Assembly: GCF_000787575.1 (NCBI RefSeq)
Contig: NW_012236522.1
Coordinates: 620,001-684,000 of the forward strand
Reading direction: 5' to 3'
DNA from: Acytostelium subglobosum LB1
Taxonomy: Eukaryota; Evosea; Eumycetozoa; Acytosteliales; Acytosteliaceae
Length of the DNA: 64,000 bases
A program made the position numbers and the translations under genes. The first letter of the stretch is position 1. Each line of letters starts with the position of its first letter. This document shows positions 35,834 to 48,116 of this stretch, piece by piece. The notes under the pieces were generated by a model, which worked only from the letters and a program-made list of their open reading frames with translations, was not told where the DNA came from and searched no databases.

Positions 35834-36505
35834 TTAGATGTTGATCAATGGAGAGGTGGCAGTAGCATTGATCGAAATTGAAATATCGTCATTGACGCTA
35901 TTCGATGATCCAGATCTGATCATGACCTCGATGTTGTAGTTGGATGCTGTACAGATGAGTTTGGTCAAACCATTCTCCGAATCAGACTTTGGCTTGTCCA
36001 CCAACACGAACTGAATACCCAATTCCCTATAACGACTAGAGAGTTCAAGTGTATCCGCTTCCAAATTCTTCATTATCTAATTAATGTCCCAGGATTAGTC
36101 ACAAATCAATCCTTGGTCAAATCCGTTATAACTTACTCCTTTGTTAAGTGCATGGATACCATAGAGTGAGAGTAGGAGGCCAAAGGTACCGATACTGGCA
36201 GTGATCTCGAGATTGAGCCATTGTGATGATATATGTAGTGATGATAGGATGAGGAGGACAGTACTGATTATTACTGTAATCATATTGGTAATGATTGTGC
36301 GGATTAAGTTGGCCTTGAATCCATGTACCTGTGCATTAAACTTGTACAATATATATTTATAGTCCAGTGGATGAATGAGACCATTCAACTCATTTGGATA
36401 CTCTCTCTCTGCATGGAATCCAGACATTCCATTGCACTTTAGCAACAATCTATGCTCTTGGAGGTTCAAAGAATTCCTCATCTTGTTGGATATTATTGCA
36501 CTCAT
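35834..36505 (-). CDS. ERF4/CHIC (golgin-A7)-like membrane protein
   Basis: Two reverse-strand exons, 36505-36137 and 36076-35834, with a 60-bp GTAAGT...TTAG intron; 203 residues. The N-terminal half has REYPNELNGLIHPLDYKYILYKFN, which parallels the FPxxLxGxIxPxEFxxxVxxxN core of ERF4/golgin-A7/CHIC proteins. A hydrophobic hairpin of two segments follows (TIITNMITVIISTVLLILSS and LEITASIGTFGLLLSLYGIH). The C-terminal NLEADTLELSSRYRELGIQFVLV and NYNIEVMIR strands mirror the CHIC tail. Family members are partners of DHHC palmitoyltransferases (Erf2-Erf4) or TGN/plasma-membrane traffic proteins. The Cys-rich string of animal CHIC proteins is missing. The assignment rests on pattern similarity, so it is moderate. 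Confidence 0.55.
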
Positions 36506-37115
36506 TGATAATATTTGATTGATTGATTGAGTGATTGAGTGATTGAGTGATTGAAGTGATTGAAGTGATTGAAGTGATTGAAGTGATTGAGTGATTGATA
36601 CCAAGGATGGAAATAGACTTGTCTATTTAAATAATGACCATTGAGTCTTGGGCCTTCAAGGCCAAGTTTAAGGTATTTGTTTTTAGCAAAGGCCTTTCCG
36701 CCTATGGATTGATGGCGTTTGCTGATCTCATCAAAGTGTCCTTGAAAGCCAAAACTTGCAAATGTGATCACATTCCGCCATTGTCTCGATTCAGTGTCGA
36801 CAATGACGATAAACTAGATCTTACCCTACACACCCACCTACTTCGACAGAAAGTTCATGTCTCCGGGTTATAGCCTTATCCTGTCGTGTAGGGACTTTCT
36901 CAATGTAATGTCTCTTCGTTAGTTTATCAGGATGGTTGATGGCGACCTGGTTCCAATGCGCAACCAGGATATTATTAACATTGGATGAACGGTCACTACA
37001 CAAAGATTCGGAATAGTTGTATGTGCAAAGGGTAATAGTAGGGTCGTTTATGTTATGTTATAGGGATTGATCATCAAAGGGTGTATGTTGATGTTGTTGT
37101 GATAAGTCTGATAAT
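36506..37115. other. Intergenic region with a GATTGA(A)GT tandem array
   Basis: Just upstream of the ERF4-like start, about 36526-36598 holds a tandem array of 8-9-bp units reading GATTGAGT or GATTGAAGT on the + strand (TCAATCACT on the transcript strand). The rest, to 37115, has no supported gene and includes the 3' flank of CDC48. Confidence 0.55.
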
Positions 37116-39635
<2,520 letters not shown>

Positions 39636-40053
39636 TATATTTTGTTTGTGAATATGTTAATGATTACAATATATTTATACAAGTTGTTATATATTTAAAA
39701 ATGAGATATATATAATATATTAATGATGTTGATTGATTATAAGTAAGTAATAATAAAAATAAAGTAGTACGTATGTGTGTAAATAATAATATATTAAAAG
39801 TAAGAATGAATAAGAAATAGCAAGATGTGTGAGGTGAGGGCAAGCTTTGATCATCAACTTCATCAAATTGTTAATTTATTAAATAAATTGAATTGAGCAA
39901 GTCCTTTGTGTGTGTATGGAATTGATGGAATTTTCGTTGAATTTATTACTTTGAGTCAAAGTTGCAGATTGTCAAAGATGAATGGAACACGAATCCATCC
40001 ATCAATGTACTCGATTGGGACTATTAATAATAATTATGTTATGACTACTATGA
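39636..40053. other. AT-rich CDC48 promoter and HID1 3' flank
   Basis: 418 bp of very AT-rich DNA with runs of AATAATAATA and TATATATAAT (39690-39800), consistent with the CDC48 promoter region. No gene is seen. Confidence 0.4.
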
Positions 40054-42815
40054 TTAGGCAGACGTTGGACCAGAAGTAGAAGTTGTAGTAGTCGTAGTAG
40101 TAGAAGTACTAGTTGTTGGTGTTGATGTTGTAGCAGTTGGAGCAGGAGCTGGAGCAGGGGCAGGAGACACATTTGATGCGGAGGATGTCAATGACGTGGA
40201 TGTTGTCGATGACGTGGATGATGATGTTGGAGTCGAAGATGTTGTAGGGCGACTAAGATGGAATAATCGGATATCACTGCCTTGGAAGAGCATGTTGGTG
40301 GCATTCTCCAAGTAGATTATGCACCACATGTAGGCGATGAACCATGACTTGGTGATGGCATTGGCATGATACTTGCGAGTGATTATCGAGTTGCTTGTTG
40401 TGAACAATCCAACTGTCGTAGAGATCTTTAGGTAGTCCATCATATTCTTCTCGTCCGTGCCTGATCCTGTGCACAATCTCTGAACCTGAGGTGAGAGATG
40501 AGTGATCACCTTGAGTATATTGTCCAAGGGCAAGTGTCTCTTGATTCCCTGCAGCCACTCATCAGTTGGCATCCATCCAATCTGTTGTTGCAATGCTGTT
40601 GTTGGTGGTGGTGTGGTCGTAGTAGTCGTTGTTGTTGGGGATGCTGAGGATGATGAGGCATTGTCCTGTGTTGTTGATGTATTTACAAGTTGCTGTTGCT
40701 GTGGTGGCGTGGCTACTGTTGGTAGTGGCGCAAAGGATGGCGACACGATGGTGAGGTAGGCAAGCTTGGAGAAGGAGTTCTGACTCCTTAGGACAGAGTA
40801 TATAAAGTTGGTGTTGCTCTCGTATTGATGTTGCAGCAGATTGTTGAACATCTCGAGCAAGAGGTGGACATAGCGATGGTTGTGACTGTTGGCAAAGAGG
40901 AAGCGTGGCATGGACAGATGCTCATACAGCTTGATCAGCTTGGAGCTGGTGGTCATGGACAGATGCTTCATGTATGGTGACAGGTTGGCCAGCACAGTCA
41001 ACGTGCACTCATAGATGCTCTCGAGTAGCTGATTGTTGTCCATTAGCAGACGGTACAGCACGAGGATGAGCAGGTCGGAGTAGCCGGCGATGGGCTTGGG
41101 CAGGTCGGCAACGACCTGTTTGTCCGAGAACGGCTTGTTGAGCGAGATGGCAAAGTCGCGATCACTGCTGAGCTGCAGCAGGATGAACGTGCCAATCTGC
41201 ACGAGACCATGCGTCCTCTGGTTCTTTCTGCCCTCGTCCATGTACTGGAGCAGCAGCGTCAGGAACTCGGGACAGGTCGGACAGGTGGCGATATAGCTAA
41301 GGAACTCTTGATTGATTGTGATGAATCGCCAGAATGTGATGAGGACATCACGGTGCATCTCGATCTCCTTGGTCGAGTTGGGCAGGCTGGTGTTGAGCGC
41401 CATCAGTGGCAGACCCAAGATCCTCTCGAAGGCTTTGAAGAAGAAGGCATGGTCACGTGATCGCTTCATCGATCGCAGTAGTGACACGTACACATTGACG
41501 TGTGTCGCTGGTGACGAGGAGGATGATGCCGACGACTCGTCCATGGTGGGATCGTAGGACAACAGAACGTTCAGTATCTGCACGGACAGCTTGGCGACGG
41601 CCTCCTGGTCGTCAGAAAACATCAGATGATTGTAGGGCACGCCCCATCCAACCGGATCATAGGTACACAGTGTATTGATCAATGTATACTGCAATACCTC
41701 TGCAAAGTACTCATTCGAAGTCATCCAATCCAGCCATCTACTCCTGTATCTGTGACATTGATCTGTTGTTTGTTGTTAGTCTCGGTTGTTGGTTGGATTG
41801 TTCGATGGACAGTTCAAGACGACATACCTTGGGTGACATAGAGCTGTTCGGAGAGACAGACTACTAGACATTGGAGAACTTGTTGCCTGTTGAGCCAGTG
41901 TGGTTTGATTGTGTATTGGGCATCCTGCTCAACCTGTTCGATACCATATCCACCTTTCCAAGCATACTTGGTTGGCATGTTTGTGCAGCCAGTGGTGTCA
42001 ATGACGACCCTCTCGGACAATGTGAATGCAGGACGGAACAAAAGACCCAGTAGAGATGTCATCAACTGCTGTGCCAATGGTGCACCTGCAACGGTAGTAT
42101 GTGGAAGCAAGTGATCCTTGTTGACCTTTGGTTCGATAGTTGATGTAGTAGTTGTTGTCGTTGTTGTTGTTGTTGTTGTGGGAGTGGTCGTAGTGTCGAC
42201 GACAGGTGTTGATGATGGTGTAGTGGCGCTACTATTGCTGGCGACTGGTGCGTCGCTGATTGTTGTTGTAGTGGGAGTCGTAGTCGTCATAGCTGGATCA
42301 GCAACAGGTGGTACAGTGGCAGTAGAACTTGTTGGGGTGGCAGCAGTCACCGCGACTGAAGATTGAGCAATACTTGGTGAAACGATGTTCATCCAGAATA
42401 GCTGATCCTTAAGGTCATCATCATGATCAAAGATGAATGGAATGATCTTTGTAAGAATAGTCATACAAAAAGTTGCATGTTGATTATCAGTCAGTTGCCA
42501 ATCAATCTGTTTCTTTCCATTAATAACACTCAATCTCTCTATACACTATATACATCAATCGGGGGACACAATGTCAGTTAGTCAGTCAGTCAGTCTGCCT
42601 GCATATGTACATTCAATCAAACATACCTTTCTAACTAATATTGCCAAGTTATTTATCTGTTGTGATCTTATTGATTTGATTACACCAACAGTAAAGACAT
42701 TGTCATTGTAATTATCAAGTATCAACGCCCAAAGATCAGCATTCTCTGGTACAGGTGAACTTGTCAATGTATCAACAGCCTTGACATAGTCTTCTCTTGA
42801 AACACCCTGTCCCAT
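40054..42815 (-). CDS. hid1: HID1-domain protein (Golgi/TGN trafficking)
   Basis: Three reverse-strand exons: 42815-42627, 42536-41828 and 41762-40054, with introns of 90 and 65 bp; about 868 residues. The start MGQGVS has the Gly-2 of an N-myristoylation site, as in animal HID1. Matching segments include NNLAILVRK, FCMTILTKIIPFIFDHDDDLKDQLFW, LLFRPAFTLSE and the hallmark CTYDPVGWGVPYNHLMFSDDQE. HID1 is a peripheral Golgi/trans-Golgi protein needed for sorting into secretory or dense-core vesicles. Low-complexity Thr/Ser/Pro inserts split the protein (about residues 113-180 and around 670), and it ends in a Thr/Ser-rich tail. The exon 2/3 join was chosen as the only AG that keeps phase and gives an open frame. 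Confidence 0.88.
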
Positions 42816-43110
42816 TGTTATATAAGTATGATTGATGTGATATAGAAGTAGTATAAGTAATACTATGTATAAGTTATGATTGAATGATTGAATGAATGAA
42901 TGAATGAATGTATCACAAAGGGTAACCCCTTCATTTCGCGAAGACAACAACACCTTTATTGGAGATTCCTGTTTTCTGAGGATCACTCCACTTCCCCCAC
43001 TTTCGCGAAAGGGACCACGTCAGAGTCCTCAAGCCTCGCGGGCAAAGTGGTCAACGTGGTGACCATTGCCACTCACTTCCAATGAGTCATATCGACGACC
43101 GATTGACCAA
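42816..43110. promoter_or_regulatory. HID1 upstream region with TTTCGCGAAA palindrome
   Basis: A 295-bp gap upstream of HID1 (-), which also holds the 3' flank of the next FNIP gene. It has a perfect 12-bp palindrome CTTTCGCGAAAG at 43000-43011 and a second TTTCGCGAA at 42934-42942. TTTCGCGAAA-type sites are the consensus for E2F/DP factors, so cell-cycle control is possible but unproven. The stretch is less AT-rich than the other gaps. Confidence 0.5.
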
Positions 43111-45219
43111 TCATGGTCCTATCAAAGTCAACTTGAATGTATCTGACTTGTTGGGTTGATCGGTCTTGATTATGCATCCTTTCTTGTAGACGATGCGTGA
43201 TGAGATTGGATATCCATCATGTCCAAATTCATAACGGATGATACGTAGGTGTATGGTTTCGACATTGGGCAGACAGTTGTCAATCTGTTTGATGTACTTG
43301 ATATTGTCTTCATCAGTTCGGTTGTTGGCACCAGATGACGATGAGATATATAATGATTTGAGACGGATTGATGATGGTGCCAATTGGAATTCATGTATCG
43401 TGTCCCCTATCCATATTGTATCTACACTATGTTCTGCGGTCATCTGCTCAACATATATATTCAAATATTCAACTGATGGTATACTCAATGATTTGAGTCT
43501 TTGTGGGAATATGATGCTGTTGTGTGGCTCGATCATGCGACGGATGGTCAGGTCGGTAAGGGACACGGGTAGCCACTCTGGCGTGACCTTTTGTCTGAAT
43601 CCATATCCAAGTTTGAGCGTGGTCAGTGTCAGAGGGAGCTGTCCAGGTGCAAGTTGTTGATTGAATGCGTCGCCAAACTCAAGTGTGAGGAGCAAGGGGA
43701 ATTGACCAGGCATGCCCATGAGCACTTGATTGAAGCTGAAGCCAAAGGTCAATGAAGTAAGTGATGTGCAAGGTGGAACTGGATGATTAAAGTCACCGCC
43801 AAGCCTAAGTGTATGGAGTGAGGTGGGGAGTACCCCAGGCTGGAGGGGCTGGCTGAAACAGTATCCAAAGGTCAGTGATGTGATCGAGTCAGGGAGTATT
43901 CCAGGCGACAAAAGTTGATCAAACCCATCACCAAAGGTCAGAGACTGAAGGGATCGCGGCAGATCATGTAGGTCAAGTGAACGATTGAAGTAGCCGCCAA
44001 ATGTCAGCGAGATCATTGAGGGCAGTGTGCCAATCGATCTAGAATCAATCATTGATTGATTAAAGTCCGATCCAAACTCCAACGACATTAGTGATCGAGG
44101 CATGGTACCTGGGATAACTGGATGATCATAATGGGTACCATATGTGATGCTTGTTATTGAGTGAGGCAATACACCTGGCATAATTATTGGCTTATTATAA
44201 TGTGTTCCAAAGCGTAGCTCTGTGAGTGATTGCGGTAGCATTCCAACTGGGATCATCTCATCAAAGTAGTCGCCCATTGCCAGTATGGTGAGTGAGTGCG
44301 GTAGTGAGTTTGGAGGGTATATGGCCTCGGTCATTCCGGGCGGAGGGTCACTCATGATCAGCCCGCCAGACAGTGTCTCGAACAATGCAGTCTTGAGCAC
44401 ATTGAGTATGGACTTGGTCAACTGTGATGGCAAGCTCACACGTCTGTACCTCAGGCTCATCAATGATTGGGGCAGGCAGCCAGCTTGCAACACATGATTG
44501 TAGTTTGATGTCAATGATAGTCTCTCCAAGGTTGCCGGCAATGACCCTATTGCCAGGGCACGGCTAAAGTATCGGCCAAAAGTCAACTGACTGAGCTCGG
44601 GCGGGAGTGAACCTGGATCGATATGTTGATTAAAGTACAATCCAAATGTGAGTGATCTAAGTGTCTGGGGCAACACACCAATAACATGATCATTATCATC
44701 ATTGCAATTGTCTTGTGATGATGGTTGGTACCATGTAAAGTATGTTGATAACCTTGTCAAGAGCGATCCATGATTGTTTGTTATTGATTGATTGAAGCAT
44801 GATCCAAATGTTAGACTTGTGAGTCCAGGAGGCAGCTCACCAACATTGATATATTGATTGAATACATTGCCAAAGACCAATGCTTGTATTGTATTAGGTA
44901 GTGATAAAGTATGTACATAATGATTGAACTGATTATAAAGTGATAAAGATACTGGACAACATTGATGTATGAGTGATTGGAGTGGTGAGTTGTGTGCGCC
45001 ATGATCATGGTCATCACCTTGGTTGTTCAACTTTAAGTGATATCTTGTTGTTCCATGTAATAATAGTGTGAACATTGTCTTGCATGTTAGACCGAATGAC
45101 AGAACATCCAGTGCACAGACACTTCCAACAACTTCTTGTCCAAGATGTACATCACGTTGCACATCCTTATCCAGGTAGTTTAATACAAGTCTAAGTACAT
45201 GATGTGGAAGTTGATCCAT
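43111..45219 (-). CDS. FNIP-repeat protein, long form
   Basis: Single reverse-strand exon, 702 residues. The N-terminus MDQLPHHVLRLVLNYL, then LSFGLTCKTMFTLLL, is F-box-like. From about residue 110 to 560 there are many FNIP units of about 22 residues (for example LTFGDGFDQLLSPGILPDSI, LTFGYCFSQPLQPGVLPTSL), broken by a few degenerate ones. The last about 140 residues leave the repeat and form an unrecognised tail. It is tandem with another FNIP gene downstream on the map (45462-47141) and related to that at 33180, suggesting local duplication. It probably acts as a protein-binding adaptor, perhaps in ubiquitin ligation; no target is known. Confidence 0.86.
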   Translation of the reverse strand: MDQLPHHVLRLVLNYLDKDVQRDVHLGQEVVGSVCALDVLSFGLTCKTMFTLLLHGTTRYHLKLNNQGDDHDHGAHNSPLQSLIHQCCPVSLSLYNQFNHYVHTLSLPNTIQALVFGNVFNQYINVGELPPGLTSLTFGSCFNQSITNNHGSLLTRLSTYFTWYQPSSQDNCNDDNDHVIGVLPQTLRSLTFGLYFNQHIDPGSLPPELSQLTFGRYFSRALAIGSLPATLERLSLTSNYNHVLQAGCLPQSLMSLRYRRVSLPSQLTKSILNVLKTALFETLSGGLIMSDPPPGMTEAIYPPNSLPHSLTILAMGDYFDEMIPVGMLPQSLTELRFGTHYNKPIIMPGVLPHSITSITYGTHYDHPVIPGTMPRSLMSLEFGSDFNQSMIDSRSIGTLPSMISLTFGGYFNRSLDLHDLPRSLQSLTFGDGFDQLLSPGILPDSITSLTFGYCFSQPLQPGVLPTSLHTLRLGGDFNHPVPPCTSLTSLTFGFSFNQVLMGMPGQFPLLLTLEFGDAFNQQLAPGQLPLTLTTLKLGYGFRQKVTPEWLPVSLTDLTIRRMIEPHNSIIFPQRLKSLSIPSVEYLNIYVEQMTAEHSVDTIWIGDTIHEFQLAPSSIRLKSLYISSSSGANNRTDEDNIKYIKQIDNCLPNVETIHLRIIRYEFGHDGYPISSRIVYKKGCIIKTDQPNKSDTFKLTLIGP

Positions 45220-45461
45220 ATGGATATATTTGTAATTAATTGTTTTGTTTGTTTGTTTGATTGATTGATTGAATGAACTGGAAAGTTGATGATCACATGA
45301 CCACCATCAGTTTTAAACTTTGGCCACACACCATTGTGTTTGAAGAGAATCACATCACTTACCACCTCGGGGAACTAAGGTGCTCGAGCTCCACCCACCC
45401 CGCCAGCCCAGCCAGCCCCTTCCAATCAATCAATCAATCAATCATATGAATGAATGAATAT

Positions 45462-47141
45462 TTATTGAGATGATGAAGGTGTAGGAGGAGAAGGAGGAGG
45501 GTACGGAAGTATGAACATTGTTGAACTGTCAGTGATTGAATGTTTCCCAATACAGAGTACGTGATGGTGGTCAATGACGCGGTATTCGAATGATGTGTGA
45601 CCATTCGACATCCAGAGTAACTTGCGCACACGGTATGTTGATATAGTGCCAGATGCAAGCCATCCAAGTGAGTTGTATATAAGCTGACGTATGTTTGATA
45701 GTTTACATGTTGACTTTACGTTGAACGGTGCATTCTCAATGAACATTGTAAAGTACTTGATGTTGATGTTGGGCGACACACAAGTCAGGGGTGATGAGCG
45801 CTCATAGGGTCGTGCCAAAGGTACATGTGTGATGGCCACCTCCTCAATACTCTCTGGCAATTGTTGTAAATAATGGAATTGTTGTTCCATCCTTCCCATA
45901 CTTAGATATCTTAGGTTGGGCGGGAATACAATTGGCATTGACATGTAGTGACCAATCGTGAGTGAGATGATCGAACTTGGCAACAGACCCTTTCCAATCG
46001 GTTTGTTATAATGTGTGCCCATTGTCAACTTTGTTAGCGAGAATGGTAGTGTGCCAGGCAGCAACTCCTGTGTGTACATATCGCCCAGACTCAGGTTGCG
46101 CAGTGTCTGTGGCAACCAAAATGGGAGCATCTGATCGTTGAAGTAAGGGCGCAGCTTGAGCTTGGTGAGTGAGTGTGGCATGTCGGTCTTGTGGCTAATC
46201 ATTCCATTGACCAGGGTCTTGAGACCTGTTGGCAGGGGGCCTGTTGGGACGTTCCTCTCATTGAACTGGAGGTGCGTCAGTGAGTTGGGGAGGCAGTTGG
46301 CGGCCGACTCTGGGCTCATCGATCCCAGACTCAGCGAGAGAAGCCAGGGTGGGAGCGATCCAGTTTGGAATGGTTGGGCGTACCATTCGCCAAAGGTAAG
46401 CGTTCTAAGTGACTCGGGGAGTGAATAAGGAGTGATGTCTTTTGAGAAGTGATGTCCAAAGCGTAGCGTGACGAGGTTTGGCGGGAGCACACCTGGTTCA
46501 ATCTCATGGTTGAACATGTATCCAAAGGTGAGCGAGGTCAGGGACTGGGGCAGGCTGCTTGGTGCGATTGGCTGTCCGTAGCCACCCAGCACCAACAATG
46601 TGATGGAGTCTGGCAACTTGGAGTCGATGTACTGGTTGAACATTCGGCCGAATGTGAGTGAGGTAAGTGTCGATGGCAGAGATCCTTCGATGAGTGGTCG
46701 GTTGAATGAGAGGCCCAATGTGAGAGAGGTAAGCGCAGGTGGTAGGTGACCAACATCAACCGATTTGTTGAATGAAGTACCAAACTTGATCGAGGTCACA
46801 GTGTCTGGGATAGATCCAGATATACAATTCAATGGAGTATTGTATCCATCACTGAATGTGATTGATGTGATCACTTCTTCTTTTTCATCACCAGGTTGTT
46901 GTTGAAGTTGTTGTTGTTGTGACTGTGACTTTGATCGTTGTTGTGATCGTTGTAATGATGATTGATATGTTGTTGTCTTTTCATTTGTTGTTGGACCAAC
47001 TAGATTATGTTTATGTTTGATCAACAATGTATAACGTGTCTTACAAGTGAGACTAAGAGAGAACAAGTCAATCCTTGTATCATCATTCTCTGCCAGGCAC
47101 CTATATATAAGTGTCCAAACATAGTCACCTAGTTCTTGCAT
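45462..47141 (-). CDS. FNIP-repeat protein
   Basis: Single reverse-strand exon, 559 residues. It starts MQELGDYVWTLIYRCL with LFSLSLTCKTRYTLL, an F-box-like head matching the neighbouring FNIP gene. A Gln/Ser-rich linker (about 62-82) follows, then about 14 FNIP repeats (for example IKFGTSFNKSVDVGHLPPAL, LTFGRMFNQYIDSKLPDSI). The about 120 residues after the repeats are an unrecognised C-terminal region (NIRQLIYNSLGWLASGT), and the end is Pro/Ser-rich. The gene lies 242 bp upstream of the 702-residue FNIP gene in the same orientation. Expected role: adaptor or scaffold. Confidence 0.86.
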   Translation of the reverse strand: MQELGDYVWTLIYRCLAENDDTRIDLFSLSLTCKTRYTLLIKHKHNLVGPTTNEKTTTYQSSLQRSQQRSKSQSQQQQLQQQPGDEKEEVITSITFSDGYNTPLNCISGSIPDTVTSIKFGTSFNKSVDVGHLPPALTSLTLGLSFNRPLIEGSLPSTLTSLTFGRMFNQYIDSKLPDSITLLVLGGYGQPIAPSSLPQSLTSLTFGYMFNHEIEPGVLPPNLVTLRFGHHFSKDITPYSLPESLRTLTFGEWYAQPFQTGSLPPWLLSLSLGSMSPESAANCLPNSLTHLQFNERNVPTGPLPTGLKTLVNGMISHKTDMPHSLTKLKLRPYFNDQMLPFWLPQTLRNLSLGDMYTQELLPGTLPFSLTKLTMGTHYNKPIGKGLLPSSIISLTIGHYMSMPIVFPPNLRYLSMGRMEQQFHYLQQLPESIEEVAITHVPLARPYERSSPLTCVSPNINIKYFTMFIENAPFNVKSTCKLSNIRQLIYNSLGWLASGTISTYRVRKLLWMSNGHTSFEYRVIDHHHVLCIGKHSITDSSTMFILPYPPPSPPTPSSSQ

Positions 47142-47724
47142 AATTAAATATCTTTATCACTGCCACCTTCAACAATCATTCAATCATTGCCAATCATTCA
47201 TTTCATCAATCATTGCCAATTCTTGGATTCCAAGTCTATTCCAAAAAAATGACAAGATGATCAAATATCTGTAGATAATAATAACAAGATATTATATTTT
47301 ATCTCTATGTAGATACTTTAGTTAGTTATAATATTCGTCAGTTAGAAGTTATGTTGGCCGATTGAGAATCGATCGACTATGACTATGACTATCCAATGAT
47401 CAATCAATCACACACACACACACACAAAAGTTGATCAATCATATGATCAGAAGGGGTGAGTCTATGCTTCTGAAGAGACACATTTGGTAGTTGTGTCATA
47501 TGAATAGTTGACATCTTATGACACTTGATGGATGACATGTTTAATTAAACTAAGATTATGTTAATTACAATAACTAACTAACTAACTACCATTGTTACTC
47601 AATAACATTGTCAACAAATAACTATAAATACTTGTAATCCGTCGATCAATTCAATCATCAATCAATCAATCAAATACAAATATACTACTACTACCAGTAC
47701 TACTACCTCAATAATTATTCCAAA
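47142..47724 (+). promoter_or_regulatory. Promoter region of the hssA-like gene
   Basis: A 583-bp gap between the FNIP gene (-) and the hssA-like gene (+). It contains (CA)n at about 47409-47426, an ACTAACTAACTAACTA run at about 47573-47587, and a TATA-like CTATAAATA near 47621-47629. About 95 bp of TCAA-rich leader precedes the ATG at 47725. No other gene is seen. Confidence 0.45.
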
Positions 47725-48014
47725 ATGACTCTTATGAGTATGTATACATCCATCCAATTCATGGATTTGTTCCAAGTTCTAACCGCTCATCAATTTTTGT
47801 AGCCGCCATCTCTTCCCTCGGAAACGTCAACAGCATGACCTCCAACAAGTCCATGACATCCTACTCGTCCACCAACACTGTATCAGTGGGCCAATCCAAT
47901 AACCAAACATCCTTGCTCGGACTTGGAGCTGCAGTTGGAGTTGGAGCTGCCGTCAATGTCCTCGGCCTTGGCATCGGTGTTAACGCTGTCATTCAATCAA
48001 TTATCCAATTGTAA
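47725..48014 (+). CDS. hssA/2C/7E-like small protein
   Basis: Two exons: a 13-nt first exon (47725-47737: MTLM plus one base) and 47803-48014, with a 65-bp GTATGT...TTGTAG intron; 74 residues. The start MTLMTAISSLGNVNSM matches the pattern of the dictyostelid hssA/2C/7E family (MTxxxxISSxGN...), where a tiny first exon is also usual. The tail is Gly/Val/Ala-rich and hydrophobic (GLGAAVGVGAAVNVLGLG), like the glycine-rich end of that family, but lacks its Cys-Gly repeats. In D. discoideum these genes are numerous and developmentally expressed, with unknown biochemical function. The gene is convergent with COX10 (103 bp apart). Confidence 0.68.
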
Positions 48015-48116
48015 TTGTAAATGTAATGTAATCATAATAAACCAATGATCATCTGATCTGTTCGCGTTCGCGCGGTCCACAAAGAATGAATGTTTGAATG
48101 AATACTGTGAATGTTG

